Of a stretch of DNA of 50,749 bases, positions 33,986 through 42,585 are shown piece by piece; position 1 is the stretch's first letter; each line of letters starts with the position of its first letter. The position numbers and the translations under genes are program-made. The notes below the pieces were generated by a model. It worked only from the letters and a program-made list of their open reading frames with translations, did not search any database and was not told the origin of the DNA. This DNA comes from UBA3775 sp964572955 (GTDB lineage: Bacteria > Bacillota > Clostridia > Lachnospirales > Lachnospiraceae): assembly GCA_964572955.1 (NCBI GenBank), contig CAZNGY010000009.1:1-50749 (forward strand). Direction: 5' to 3'.

Positions 33986-35191
33986 TTATTTGTTTGAAAC
34001 TTTTACAAGTCCCTTGGCAGCAAGTTTTTCTTTTTTGAGGAATCGCATTTCGTCACCAAACTTAACCTGAATAATTTCAGGATCCGTGTTATCCACAACA
34101 ATTCCTTTTCCGTAAGCTCTGTGAAGAAGTCTTTCATTCTCTGCCAGTGTATTCAGTCTGTCCAAATCTGCAATCACCGCACCCCTGGACTGGCGTCTGA
34201 TCACCTGCGGAATTTCAACAGGCTGTGGCTCTTCATATGCCTGTTCCTCTTCATATGAAGGCTGATTCTCATATACAGGTACTTCAGTTTCATATTCTTC
34301 ACGGTTTGCTGCCTGTCTGCTTTCAAGTGCCGCAAGAATGTCTTCAACAGATTCCTGTCTGTTTTCTTCCTGTTCTTCTTCAACAGGTTCTTCATCCTCA
34401 AAAATACCTGTCATGTCAAGATGAACTTCATCAGGATTTCCGATTATCTCTCCTAAATCCCTTCCTTCCTGGTCTCCCAGTCCGATATGGTCATAGTAAT
34501 TTGACTTTGCTTCTTCAAAATCCTCATCAAGTTCTCCGTCAAGAGGCTCATACTGAGGTCTGTTAGAATATCTTTCGATTTCTCTTTCAAGCTTTTCCTC
34601 TGACTGTTTTACCCATACCGTGTAAACAATCATAAATACAACTATTACAACAAGAAGGATAAGAATCCATTTCCATGGTTCAAACGAATTTGAATCTTCT
34701 ATCATCTGCTTTGTATCTTTGTCCACACCATCTTTGTTATCCGCCGCATCAGTAATCTCTGATGATGGACTTTCTGTTGCCTCAGGTGTAGGTGCTTCCG
34801 TTGGTATTGGAGTCGGAGTAAATGCTACTGCCTCACCTCTTGTTACTCTGCCCGTATATACAAAACCATCATAAGTTGTTCCATCAATCGTAACCTGACA
34901 CTCATACCATACATCAAAGTCAGGATCATACTGTTCTCCTGTGATAAATACCGTTGTTCCTTCCGGAATAATAAGCGGTTCTCCGTCTGCTCCGAGTGTC
35001 GCCGCATTAATGGTACCCGGCTTCGTATACATTTTCGTATCGGAATTCGTTGTACCATTATAATTATTTGAAAGATAATCAACTGCATCTGCCGATGCAT
35101 TTTTTGCCATCATCATAAAAGCTGCAGCAAATACCAATGTAAACAGCAGATACTTAATATTTGTCTTTATTACTGATTTAATATCTGACAT
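33986..35191 (-). CDS. Membrane-anchored SH3-domain protein with acidic cytoplasmic tail
   Basis: About 401 aa from the ATG at 35191 (GGAG seven bases upstream; two in-frame upstream ATGs lack one). Residues near 10-30 form a signal peptide or anchor ending in NASA. An extracytoplasmic bacterial SH3-like domain follows (near 50-125, with WYECQVTIDGTTYDGFVYTGRV), then a proline/threonine-rich linker (TPTPIPTEAPTPEA) and one transmembrane helix (near 177-197). The cytoplasmic part of about 200 residues is very acidic (FEDEEPVEEEQEE). It ends in a compact basic domain, AYGKGIVVDNTDPEIIQVKFGDEMRF, which resembles the Tudor-like fold at the C-terminus of PcrA and related proteins. This layout could link wall and cytoplasm. 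No family name is secure; it stands alone with its own terminator. Confidence 0.75.
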   Translation of the reverse strand: MSDIKSVIKTNIKYLLFTLVFAAAFMMMAKNASADAVDYLSNNYNGTTNSDTKMYTKPGTINAATLGADGEPLIIPEGTTVFITGEQYDPDFDVWYECQVTIDGTTYDGFVYTGRVTRGEAVAFTPTPIPTEAPTPEATESPSSEITDAADNKDGVDKDTKQMIEDSNSFEPWKWILILLVVIVVFMIVYTVWVKQSEEKLEREIERYSNRPQYEPLDGELDEDFEEAKSNYYDHIGLGDQEGRDLGEIIGNPDEVHLDMTGIFEDEEPVEEEQEENRQESVEDILAALESRQAANREEYETEVPVYENQPSYEEEQAYEEPQPVEIPQVIRRQSRGAVIADLDRLNTLAENERLLHRAYGKGIVVDNTDPEIIQVKFGDEMRFLKKEKLAAKGLVKVSNK

Positions 35192-35293
35192 TTTATTCTC
35201 CATTTCCGTGCACACTGCTCTATTTTAGTTTTACATCGGGTGCACTCCGTCAAAACCGTTATTTTTTTCCGGTCATTACCGCCGGGGATTTCT

Positions 35294-35313
35294 TTACTGC
35301 TTATATGCAGTAA
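35294..35313 (-). terminator. Short palindromic hairpin after argS
   Basis: TTACTGC and GCAGTAA form a 7-bp stem with a 6-nt loop, 12 bp after the argS stop. The T run is weak, so termination here is only possible. The rest of the 134-bp gap to 35191 holds nothing else recognised. Confidence 0.35.
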
Positions 35314-35325
35314 CTTTTCATGCAA

Positions 35326-37086
35326 TTACATACGTTCAGGTGCTTCAAATCCAAGAAGTTCAATACCGCTTTCAAGGATTCTTAATGTAAGTTTAAGTAA
35401 CTTAATCCATGAACGCTTTTTATTCATGTCCTCTTCTGCCAATATTCTGTTTTCGTGATAGAAACTGTTAAAAGCATTTGACAGATCATAAACATACTGA
35501 CAAATCTTGTGAGGCGCAAGTTCCGCTGATGCATGTGCAATCATGTCATTATAACCTGCTGCCTGAAGCCGTAATGCTGTTTCAGACGGATTACATTCGT
35601 AATCTGCTCTGCTCTCTCCATTAAGTTCGCTTTCACCGCACTTTGATAAAATCGACTTAATTCTTACCATTGTATAAAGGATATACGGACCGGTATTTCC
35701 TTCAAACGAAGTAAATCTTTCCACGTCAAAAATATAATCCTTAGATGCCTGATTTGAGAGATCTCCGTATTTAAGTGCAGCCAGTCCAACCATTGCGGCA
35801 ATCTTTCTTGCTTCTTCTTCTGACTGTACTCTGCCGGACATTTTCTTGTAGACTTCTTCATTGATTTCATTTATAAGATACTCAAGTCTCATCACACCGC
35901 CGTCACGGGTTTTAAAAGGCTTGCCGTCTTTGCCATTCATTGTACCAAAGCCAAGATAAGTAAGTTCTGTATCATCATTTACAATTCCTGTCTTTCTTGC
36001 ACATCTGAATATCTGCTCAAAATAAAGACTTTGTCTCTGATCCGTAAGATAAATTATCCTGTCCGGCTCAAAAAGTTTCATTCTTTCAACTATTGTTGCC
36101 AAATCTGTCGTATTATAAAGCGTTGCACCGTCTGATTTTAAAATCATACACGGAGGCATCTCTTTTGTATCTGTTTCTTCCTTTACATCTACAACAAGTG
36201 CCCCATCGCTTATATGGGCAAATCCGCCATCCTTCATCATCTGAACCATATCCGGGATATATGGCTGTGCATCACTTTCTTTTTTCCAAAGATCAAAGTT
36301 TACGTTCAACTTTTCGTAATTCTTCTTAAGGTCAGCAACCGAAACTTCCATTATATGTTTCCAAAGCGCCCTGTAACCTCTGCGGCCGTTCTGAAGAAGA
36401 AAAGTCGCATGCCTTGCTTCTTCCTTATACTCTTCATGCTCTTTGGAATAATTATTTGCAAACGGATAAATTTCTTCAAGTTCTGCCATTGTAAACGGAG
36501 CTTCTTCCGGATATTCTCCTTCAAAACCTTCATCAAAATACGGAAGTGAAGGATTTCTCTTTTTAAGTTCCGTAATTATCAGTCCTATCTGAAGTCCCCA
36601 GTCTCCAAGATGAGCATCTCCTATTACCTCATTTCCGGTATATCTGAGAATTCTCTTTACGCTCTCACCGATTACAGCTGAACGAAGATGACCGACATGA
36701 AGCGGTTTAGCTACATTTGGTCCGCCATAATCAATTACTATTTTTTTTGCAGTAGCAGCCTTTTCAACTCCAAGCATTTCATCATCTGCCATTTTATCGA
36801 GATAATCAGCAAGGAAAGTATCGGCAATCTTAATATTTATAAATCCCGGCATCACTGCCTGAATTTCTGAAAACAGCTCTCTGTTGTCAATTTCCGCCAA
36901 AACATCATTGGCAATCTGAATAGGTGCCTTTTTATAAAATTTGGCAGCTGCAAGGCTTCCGTTACACTGATACTGACAGAGGTCAGGTCTGTTTGATACA
37001 GCCACAACTCCATACTTACCGTCATAACCTGCTTTCTCAAAAGCGTTTTTAATTTCTTCTGAAATAATGTCTATAATCTTCTTCAT
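35326..37086 (-). CDS. argS: Arginyl-tRNA synthetase
   Basis: Class I aminoacyl-tRNA synthetase charging tRNA-Arg, about 586 aa. The N-terminal tRNA-binding (Add-1) domain spans about 1-110. The catalytic domain carries the HIGH-type motif NVAKPLHVGHLRSAVIGES near 125-143 and a KMSKS-region equivalent, GKPFKTRDGGVMRL. The C-terminal anticodon-binding domain (DALR type) ends with GIELLGFEAPERM. I chose the ATG at 37086 because it starts the family-typical N-terminus; a TTG at 37110 falls in the AAAGGAAA ribosome binding site. It is transcribed divergently from lysC across a 277-bp gap and stands alone. Nothing is broken. Confidence 0.96.
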   Translation of the reverse strand: MKKIIDIISEEIKNAFEKAGYDGKYGVVAVSNRPDLCQYQCNGSLAAAKFYKKAPIQIANDVLAEIDNRELFSEIQAVMPGFINIKIADTFLADYLDKMADDEMLGVEKAATAKKIVIDYGGPNVAKPLHVGHLRSAVIGESVKRILRYTGNEVIGDAHLGDWGLQIGLIITELKKRNPSLPYFDEGFEGEYPEEAPFTMAELEEIYPFANNYSKEHEEYKEEARHATFLLQNGRRGYRALWKHIMEVSVADLKKNYEKLNVNFDLWKKESDAQPYIPDMVQMMKDGGFAHISDGALVVDVKEETDTKEMPPCMILKSDGATLYNTTDLATIVERMKLFEPDRIIYLTDQRQSLYFEQIFRCARKTGIVNDDTELTYLGFGTMNGKDGKPFKTRDGGVMRLEYLINEINEEVYKKMSGRVQSEEEARKIAAMVGLAALKYGDLSNQASKDYIFDVERFTSFEGNTGPYILYTMVRIKSILSKCGESELNGESRADYECNPSETALRLQAAGYNDMIAHASAELAPHKICQYVYDLSNAFNSFYHENRILAEEDMNKKRSWIKLLKLTLRILESGIELLGFEAPERM

Positions 37087-37260
37087 ATATCTGCAAAAGT
37101 TTCCTTTCAAAATGCATATTTTTACATATTCTATCGAATTTTAACACAGAATAAGATAAAAGTAAATGAAAAACTGGGGATATGCCGGTTCTTAATAGGG
37201 CAATTTTACGAATTTTGAATTTTTACTTGATTATTATCAGATTTCGTGATTTTATTATAT

Positions 37261-37337
37261 GAGGTGAAAAAGCATATAAATATAAGTAGACAAAGCTTTT
37301 AATCTCCGGAATCTTTTCTTCCGGAAATTATCACCTT
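37261..37337 (+). ncRNA. Possible structured leader (three-way junction) upstream of aspartate kinase
   Basis: Three nested stems can be drawn by eye. P1 is GAGGTGA / TCACCTT (37261-37267 with 37331-37337), P2 is AAAAGC / GCTTTT (37268-37273 with 37295-37300), and P3 is TCCGGAA / TTCCGGA (37305-37311 with 37319-37325). P1 and P2 stack without a gap. The element ends about 13 bases before the GGGAGG ribosome binding site. Its length (77 nt) is too short for a lysine riboswitch and I match it to no known class. Upstream, TATTAT at 37253-37258 could be a -10 box, placing the transcript start at the edge of P1. Confidence 0.4.
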
Positions 37338-37363
37338 GACTTTAGATGATTTGGGAGGTCAGA

Positions 37364-38677
37364 ATGATTAAGGTCGTTAAATTTGGCGGCAGCTCCTTAG
37401 CAAGTGCCAGCCAGTTCATGAAAGTAAAATCTATTATTGATTCAGACAGTTCAAGAAAATTTGTTGTTCCTAGTGCACCCGGAAGACGTTTCAGTGATGA
37501 TACCAAAGTTACTGACATGCTGTACGGATGCTACCATCTTGCCGAACAGGGTAAAGATTTTTCCAATGAGCTCAAAGCCATTGAAGCACGTTATAATGAA
37601 ATTATTACAGGTCTCGGTCTTTCTACAGACCTTTCAGACAGATTCAAAAAGATAAAGACTGACTTTGAAAATAAAGCAGGTGAAAACTATGCTGCCAGCC
37701 GTGGTGAATTTCTCAATGGTATCATAATGGCCGATTACCTCGGCTTTACCTTTGTAGATCCTGCTGATTATGTTCACTTTGATGACAACGGCAATTTCCT
37801 TGCCGATGAAACAAATGAAAAGCTCGGTGCATATCTCTCAACTGTTGAAAGTGCCGTTATTCCGGGATTCTATGGTTCTTTTCTTTCTTCAGGAATCATT
37901 AAAACATTCAGCCGCGGAGGTTCTGACATAACCGGTTCCATCGTTGCCCGTGCAATAAATGCCGACATGTATGAAAACTGGACTGACGTTTCCGGTGTTC
38001 TTATTGTTGACCCAAGAATTGTAAACGGTGCTCTTCCTATTGAAGTAATAACATACAAAGAACTTCGTGAACTTTCATACATGGGGGCTTCCGTTCTTCA
38101 TGAAGATGCAATTTTCCCTGTACGCAAGGCTGGAATTCCAATCAATATCAAAAACACCAATGCTCCGGAAGATCCCGGAACACTTATTGTAGAGAGTACA
38201 TGCAAGAATTCCAAACACATAATAACCGGTATTGCCGGAAAGAAAGGATTCTGTTCCATCAACATTGAAAAAGACATGATGAACTCCGAAATCGGTTTCG
38301 GAAGAAAAGTTCTTCAAGCATTTGAAGATAATGGAATTTCATTTGAACATATGCCATCCGGTATTGATACTCTTACCGTTTTTGTTCATCAGAGCGAATT
38401 TGAAGAAAAAGAGCAGCTCGTTCTCAACGAAATCCAGAAGCTTACCAACCCTGATTCAATTGAACTTGAATCCAATCTTGCCCTTATTGCAGTCGTTGGA
38501 CGAAGCATGAAATCAATGCGTGGTACTGCCGGAAAAATTTTCTCTGCACTCACAAACCACAATATCAACATCAGAATGATTGACCAGGGTTCATCCGAAC
38601 TTAACATTATCATTGGTGTTGCCGATGAAGACTTTGAATCAGCCATTCAGGCAATTTATTCAAGTTTTGTAGATTAA
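37364..38677 (+). CDS. lysC: Aspartate kinase
   Basis: First enzyme of the aspartate family pathway (lysine, threonine, methionine, diaminopimelate), phosphorylating aspartate with ATP. From the ATG at 37364 (GGGAGG seven bases upstream) it has 437 aa. The kinase domain opens with VVKFGGSSLAS and contains FVVPSAPGRRFSDDTKVTDM and FSRGGSDITGS near 195. Two C-terminal ACT domains follow (GFCSINIEKDMMNSEIGFG, and LIAVVGRSMKSMRGTAGKIF), the usual site of lysine or threonine feedback. The N-terminal PSAPGRR stretch marks the clostridial monofunctional type. It is followed 17 bp later by the cyclophilin gene. A potentially structured leader (37261-37337) lies directly upstream. Confidence 0.95.
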   Translation: MIKVVKFGGSSLASASQFMKVKSIIDSDSSRKFVVPSAPGRRFSDDTKVTDMLYGCYHLAEQGKDFSNELKAIEARYNEIITGLGLSTDLSDRFKKIKTDFENKAGENYAASRGEFLNGIIMADYLGFTFVDPADYVHFDDNGNFLADETNEKLGAYLSTVESAVIPGFYGSFLSSGIIKTFSRGGSDITGSIVARAINADMYENWTDVSGVLIVDPRIVNGALPIEVITYKELRELSYMGASVLHEDAIFPVRKAGIPINIKNTNAPEDPGTLIVESTCKNSKHIITGIAGKKGFCSINIEKDMMNSEIGFGRKVLQAFEDNGISFEHMPSGIDTLTVFVHQSEFEEKEQLVLNEIQKLTNPDSIELESNLALIAVVGRSMKSMRGTAGKIFSALTNHNINIRMIDQGSSELNIIIGVADEDFESAIQAIYSSFVD

Positions 38678-38694
38678 TAATCAAGGAGGCTAAC

Positions 38695-39213
38695 ATGAGT
38701 AATCCAATCGTAACTTTCAACATCGACGGTTTTGGTACAATTAAGGCTGAGCTTTATCCTGACATTGCTCCAAACACTGTTAACAATTTCATTTCACTTG
38801 TAAACAAAGGATTTTACAACGGACTTATTTTCCACAGAATTATACCGGGCTTCATGATCCAGGGCGGCGACCCAAACGGAACCGGCATGGGTGGTCCGGG
38901 ATACAGTATCAAAGGTGAATTTACCTTCAACGGATTCAAAAACGAACTCAAGCATACAGCCGGAGTACTTTCTATGGCACGCTCAATGATGCCTGATTCT
39001 GCCGGTTCCCAGTTCTTCATCATGCATGAGGACGCACCTCACCTTGACGGACAGTATGCTTCATTCGGAAAAGTAATTGAAGGAATGGATGTCGTTAACA
39101 AAATTGCAGTTGTCCCTACTGATTTCCAGGATCGTCCAAGGACAGACGTTGTAATAACTTCCGTAACTGTAGATACTTTTGGTAAGGAATATAACGAACC
39201 TGAAAAAAGATAA
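38695..39213 (+). CDS. Peptidyl-prolyl cis-trans isomerase, cyclophilin type
   Basis: A 172-aa cytoplasmic cyclophilin that isomerises Xaa-Pro bonds. It has no signal peptide. The core motifs are FHRIIPGFMIQGGDPNGTGMGG (split here as FHRIIPGFMIQGG and DPNGTG, near 47-63), SMARSMMPDSAGSQFFIM near 97-114 and HLDGQYASFGKVIEGMDVV near 121-139. The active-site Arg, Phe and Met and the substrate-binding Gln of the family are all present. AAGGAGG lies seven bases before the ATG. It is probably co-transcribed with lysC and ends at a strong terminator (39227-39253). The link to lysine metabolism is positional only. Confidence 0.95.
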   Translation: MSNPIVTFNIDGFGTIKAELYPDIAPNTVNNFISLVNKGFYNGLIFHRIIPGFMIQGGDPNGTGMGGPGYSIKGEFTFNGFKNELKHTAGVLSMARSMMPDSAGSQFFIMHEDAPHLDGQYASFGKVIEGMDVVNKIAVVPTDFQDRPRTDVVITSVTVDTFGKEYNEPEKR

Positions 39214-39226
39214 GTAAAGTTACTTT

Positions 39227-39253
39227 CCCCATCACTATGTGGTGGGGTTTTTT
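39227..39253 (+). terminator. Rho-independent terminator after the cyclophilin gene
   Basis: CCCCATCAC / GTGGTGGGG forms a 9-bp stem (one G-U pair) with a 3-nt loop and six T. It ends the lysC-cyclophilin transcript and overlaps the region just before tmcAL. Confidence 0.9.
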
Positions 39254-39287
39254 CTCTCTCGATTTTTTTGCAGAAAGGACACTATTC

Positions 39288-40517
39288 ATGAAAGTATGCG
39301 GCATTACGGCAGAATATAATCCGATACATTCAGGTCATATTTTTCACATAACCAAATCCCGCAGGATTTCTGAGGCAGATTACATCATTGCCGTAATAAG
39401 CGGAAGTTATGTTCAGCGCGGTGAACCGGCCTTCTATGACAAATATACCCGCACCCGCTCAGCTCTAAGAGCCGGTGCTGACGTTGTTCTCGAAATGCCT
39501 GCAGCAGTGTCTCTTGGCAGCAGTGAATATTTTGCAAAAGGAGCAATCGATATTTTAAATTCAACAAATATTGTTTCCTCTCTTTCTTTCGGAAGCGAAT
39601 GCGATGATATTCTTTCACTTTCAAAAATTGCTTCCATTCTTTCAGATGAACCGGATGAACTCTCTTCTCTCATAAAATCACGACTTTCTTCCGGAATAAA
39701 TTATTCTGCCGCCCTATGTAGTTCTTTTACCGAACTTTTCCCTGAATATACAGGAATTTTAGGTAATCCAAACAATAATCTCGGCATTGACTACCTAAAA
39801 GCACTAAAAAAAACCTCTTCTATCATCACTCCTTTTACAGTCAAAAGAACCGGTCTCGGATACCATGAAAATGCACCAACAGATTCTCATCCTTCTGCAA
39901 CAATGCTCAGAGAACTCGTTATGTCAGGAGAATACGACAAAGCACTTTCCTATCTTCCACAGGAATTGCTTGCATCTTTTGAAACCGAAAATTATAACCA
40001 ACCAGCTTTCAAACGATTTCTTTCTGCTGATGATTTCTCTGAAATTTTAGCGTTCCGGCTTATATATTCAGACATTGAAGCCCTCCGTCATATTCCTGAC
40101 ACCGGTGAAGATTTCATTAACAGACTTATTCAGTATAAAAACAACTTTACCGGTTTTTCCAAACTTGCAATGGACTTAAAGCGGAAAAATATTACTCTTT
40201 CAAGAATAAACCGTATTTTATTCAGGCTTATTCTGGGAATTTCTGATGAGGTTACGGACTATATTAAGAACTCCTCATGCGCACCTTATATACGTGTTCT
40301 CGGCATGAAGCAATCTGCCGGCCCTCTTGTCAGGGAAATTAAAAACAATGCCGACTGTCCTGTAATATGCAAAGCGTTTTCTGACAGTCGACAACTTTCA
40401 GGGATGTCAGAAAAACTCTTTACCATAGACGAAAACGCATACAGACTGTACCGTTATATATACTCAACAAAATATAAAGGCAGTTTTCTTCCGGAATCCG
40501 GAGTAGTTATCTTATAG
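39288..40517 (+). CDS. tmcAL: tRNA(Met) cytidine acetate ligase (YlbM family)
   Basis: About 409 aa from the ATG at 39288 (AAAGGA eight bases upstream; an in-frame ATG at 39237 lies inside the preceding terminator). It makes N4-acetylcytidine at the wobble base of elongator tRNA-Met using acetate and ATP, as shown for Bacillus TmcAL. The nucleotidyltransferase-like N-terminus has ITAEYNPIHSGHIFHI with the HxGH motif, then VISGSYVQRGEPAFYDKYTRT and VLEMPAAVSLGSSEYFAKG, which are diagnostic. The C-terminal half (FINRLIQYKN, YIRVLGMKQSAGPLV) is also typical. It stands alone and converges on the rsmD-coaD operon with a shared terminator. Confidence 0.93.
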   Translation: MKVCGITAEYNPIHSGHIFHITKSRRISEADYIIAVISGSYVQRGEPAFYDKYTRTRSALRAGADVVLEMPAAVSLGSSEYFAKGAIDILNSTNIVSSLSFGSECDDILSLSKIASILSDEPDELSSLIKSRLSSGINYSAALCSSFTELFPEYTGILGNPNNNLGIDYLKALKKTSSIITPFTVKRTGLGYHENAPTDSHPSATMLRELVMSGEYDKALSYLPQELLASFETENYNQPAFKRFLSADDFSEILAFRLIYSDIEALRHIPDTGEDFINRLIQYKNNFTGFSKLAMDLKRKNITLSRINRILFRLILGISDEVTDYIKNSSCAPYIRVLGMKQSAGPLVREIKNNADCPVICKAFSDSRQLSGMSEKLFTIDENAYRLYRYIYSTKYKGSFLPESGVVIL

Positions 40518-40570
40518 TCCTTTCTGACAGCTGCTACATTTTCTTTGATTTATATACCTAAAAAAACACT

Positions 40571-40610
40571 AAAAAAGTCCAATGCAATTATTAATGCATT
40601 GGACTTTTTT
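40571..40610. terminator. Bidirectional terminator between tmcAL and the coiled-coil gene
   Basis: Perfect 15-bp stem AAAAAGTCCAATGCA / TGCATTGGACTTTTT with an 8-nt loop and T runs on both strands, between convergent genes. Confidence 0.92.
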
Positions 40611-40642
40611 GATTCTTCTTTTCACAAAAACTAATCTGATTT

Positions 40643-41365
40643 TTATTCGTCAATATTATCTAAAAAAGCATTTTCGTCGAAGTCGTAGTCATCATCATCT
40701 TCCATGTCTTCGTCATCGAATCCCTCATCTGAGAAATCCTCATTTTCATCATAATCCTCGTCTTCACCTTCATATTCCTGAGAAAGAGTTCCTGCCTCAT
40801 CACCTCTCACATAACTTGGATCAAGCTGAGCATAGATTTCCTGTCTGTTTCTTGCGACTTCATCATAACTCTGCTTAAGTGATGCAATAAGCACCTCTGA
40901 ACGCTCTCTTGTTGCCTCATACGCATTAAGAAGTATGCTTTCCATGTCACTCATCATGTTGTTTACATAATTAAGTGCACTTGTTGTAAGCTGCTTGGAT
41001 TCTGCCGATGCCTTTTCAACCATTTCATTTGCATCCTGTCCTGCTGCAGCAACCATCTCATTAACTCTTGCATATGCCTGCTGCATTATTTCATGCTCAC
41101 CAACAAGCTGCTTAGCCTTAGCATTTGCTTCTTCAATAATCTTCTCTGCCTTATCTTCTGCATCAGCAATGATTGCATCTCTGTTTGCGATTATTTTCTG
41201 ATATCTCTTAATTTCATCAGGAGTTCTTGACTTGAGTTCATCAAGCAACTCATATAAATCATCCTTGTTAACCTGAACCTTATTAGGTGCAAACGCCGAT
41301 GCCTTACATCCCTCTACAAATTCATATATTTCGTCAATCAACTGCTCAATCCTGTTTGCTGCCAT
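40643..41365 (-). CDS. Coiled-coil protein with acidic tail (V-ATPase subunit H-like annotation)
   Basis: A 240-aa cytoplasmic protein. Residues 1-50 form a globular start (IEQLIDEIYEFVEGCKAS) with a DivIVA-like flavour. Residues of about 55-175 are one long helix rich in Ala, Glu and Lys (DAIIADAEDKAEKIIEEANAK), predicted to form a coiled coil. Residues 185-240 are extremely acidic (EDMEDDDDYDFDENAF). Such proteins are often labelled as H+-ATPase subunit H from the coiled coil alone, but no ATPase genes are near and I do not support that function. It follows coaD by 14 bp and rsmD further upstream, a recurrent arrangement in Clostridia. A structural or division-related role is possible. Confidence 0.75.
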   Translation of the reverse strand: MAANRIEQLIDEIYEFVEGCKASAFAPNKVQVNKDDLYELLDELKSRTPDEIKRYQKIIANRDAIIADAEDKAEKIIEEANAKAKQLVGEHEIMQQAYARVNEMVAAAGQDANEMVEKASAESKQLTTSALNYVNNMMSDMESILLNAYEATRERSEVLIASLKQSYDEVARNRQEIYAQLDPSYVRGDEAGTLSQEYEGEDEDYDENEDFSDEGFDDEDMEDDDDYDFDENAFLDNIDE

Positions 41366-41379
41366 TACTGTCTCTCCTC

Positions 41380-41856
41380 CTAATGAAACTTATCATATAC
41401 TGCCTGAATTACATTTTCCGGCAAAAATGGTGATATATCACCATGATATTTCGCTATCTCTTTTACAATGCTTGAACTAAGATATGAATATTCTACGCTT
41501 GTCGTAAAAAATATGGTATCCAGCTCATTACTCACTTTGTGATTCATCTGGGCTATCTGTAGCTCATACTCAAAATCCGTTACCGCTCTGAGACCTCTTA
41601 CCAGAATCCTTGCATTATTCTTTTTTGCAAAATCTACAGTAAGTCCGTCAAACGCTTCAACCCTTACATTATCAAGTTCTTTTACAGCTTCCCGAATCAG
41701 TTCAACTCTCTCATCCGCAGTAAACAGCGGAGATTTTTCACTGTTATTCAGTACACCTATCACAAGTTCATCAACCACTCTTGATGCTCTTACAATAATA
41801 TCAAGATGCCCTTTAGTTACAGGATCAAAGCTTCCCGGATATATTCCTACTTTCAA
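41380..41856 (-). CDS. coaD: Phosphopantetheine adenylyltransferase
   Basis: Penultimate step of coenzyme A synthesis: transfer of AMP from ATP to 4'-phosphopantetheine. The 158-aa length is normal. The N-terminus carries YPGSFDPVTKGHLDII with the TxGH motif, followed by a Lys in NNSEKSPLF near 41, GLTVDFAK, LVRGLRAVTDFEYE near 88, and the ISSTxVR-type segment EYSYLSSSIVKEIA near 123. It lies 56 bp after rsmD and 14 bp before the coiled-coil gene, all in one transcript from the promoter at 42503-42530. The rsmD-coaD pairing is common across bacteria. Confidence 0.96.
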   Translation of the reverse strand: MKVGIYPGSFDPVTKGHLDIIVRASRVVDELVIGVLNNSEKSPLFTADERVELIREAVKELDNVRVEAFDGLTVDFAKKNNARILVRGLRAVTDFEYELQIAQMNHKVSNELDTIFFTTSVEYSYLSSSIVKEIAKYHGDISPFLPENVIQAVYDKFH

Positions 41857-41912
41857 AAAACCACCAGCCTAAACACTCTTTTATTTACAAAGCACAATCC
41901 AAATTTTCAGGA

Positions 41913-42470
41913 TTATTGCTTCTTTTTAAGAAAATAATGCATGTTTGATTTATACACTTTAATTTTGATAATGTCAAATCCGATTGCTCTAAACTCATCA
42001 CCTTCATGATCCAATGATGTTTCAACAATTATTAATGCATCATCTTCAATAAGTCCATACTCATCAAGCATCCGGACAGCTTCAAATTCAAGATTTCTCC
42101 CATATGGAGGATCAATAAAAATCAAATCAAATTTCTTTTTTTTATTTTTCCATGCTGTAAGAGCATTTTTGAAATCCATCTGAAGAACCTCTGCCTTATT
42201 ATCAAGTTTCGTTTTCTTCAGATTCGCCTCTATACACTTGACTGCATCTCTTCCATAATCAGAAAAACATGCCGAATCTGCACCTCTGCTCAATGCTTCA
42301 ATTCCGAGTCCTCCGCTTCCGGCAAACAAATCAAGCACCGTTGCTCCCGGAACATATGACTGAACCATATTAAAAAGAGTCTCTTTTATCCTGTCCGTCG
42401 TAGGTCTTGTATCCAAACCTGCCGGTGTCATAAGTGCAACACTCCTTGCACTGCCAGCCACTACTCTCAT
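41913..42470 (-). CDS. rsmD: 16S rRNA (guanine(966)-N(2))-methyltransferase
   Basis: A 185-aa SAM-dependent methyltransferase acting on G966 of 16S rRNA. It starts with MRVVAGSARSVAL, the family-typical N-terminus, and TRPTTDRIKETLFNM follows near 22. The SAM loop is DLFAGSGGLGIEALSRGA near 47-64, and the catalytic motif is FIDPPYG near 119. GGAGG sits seven bases before the ATG. It is first in a three-gene operon with coaD and the coiled-coil gene, behind a good promoter and a very short leader. Confidence 0.95.
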   Translation of the reverse strand: MRVVAGSARSVALMTPAGLDTRPTTDRIKETLFNMVQSYVPGATVLDLFAGSGGLGIEALSRGADSACFSDYGRDAVKCIEANLKKTKLDNKAEVLQMDFKNALTAWKNKKKKFDLIFIDPPYGRNLEFEAVRMLDEYGLIEDDALIIVETSLDHEGDEFRAIGFDIIKIKVYKSNMHYFLKKKQ

Positions 42471-42502
42471 GCTTACCTCCGGTCTGAAATTTCCACATGC
42501 TT

Positions 42503-42530
42503 ATTGTACTATACAATGCGGATTTGTCAA
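42503..42530 (-). promoter_or_regulatory. Promoter of the rsmD-coaD operon
   Basis: A perfect TTGACA and TACAAT are 16 bp apart on the minus strand. The predicted start near 42496 leaves about 25 nt of leader carrying the GGAGG ribosome binding site of rsmD. Confidence 0.65.
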
Positions 42531-42585
42531 TAAAAAATCTGTCGTAAACACATCTGTTTTACAGCTTGAACCGGCTATCCTGCAC

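Noticed and set aside
37143..37363. Lysine riboswitch before aspartate kinase
   Set aside because: The leader that can form stems is only about 77 nt and lacks the five-helix lysine aptamer features, so I list it only as an unassigned structured leader.
40643..41365. V-type ATPase subunit H
   Set aside because: The similarity is only coiled-coil composition; there are no V-ATPase genes nearby and the neighbours are rsmD and coaD.
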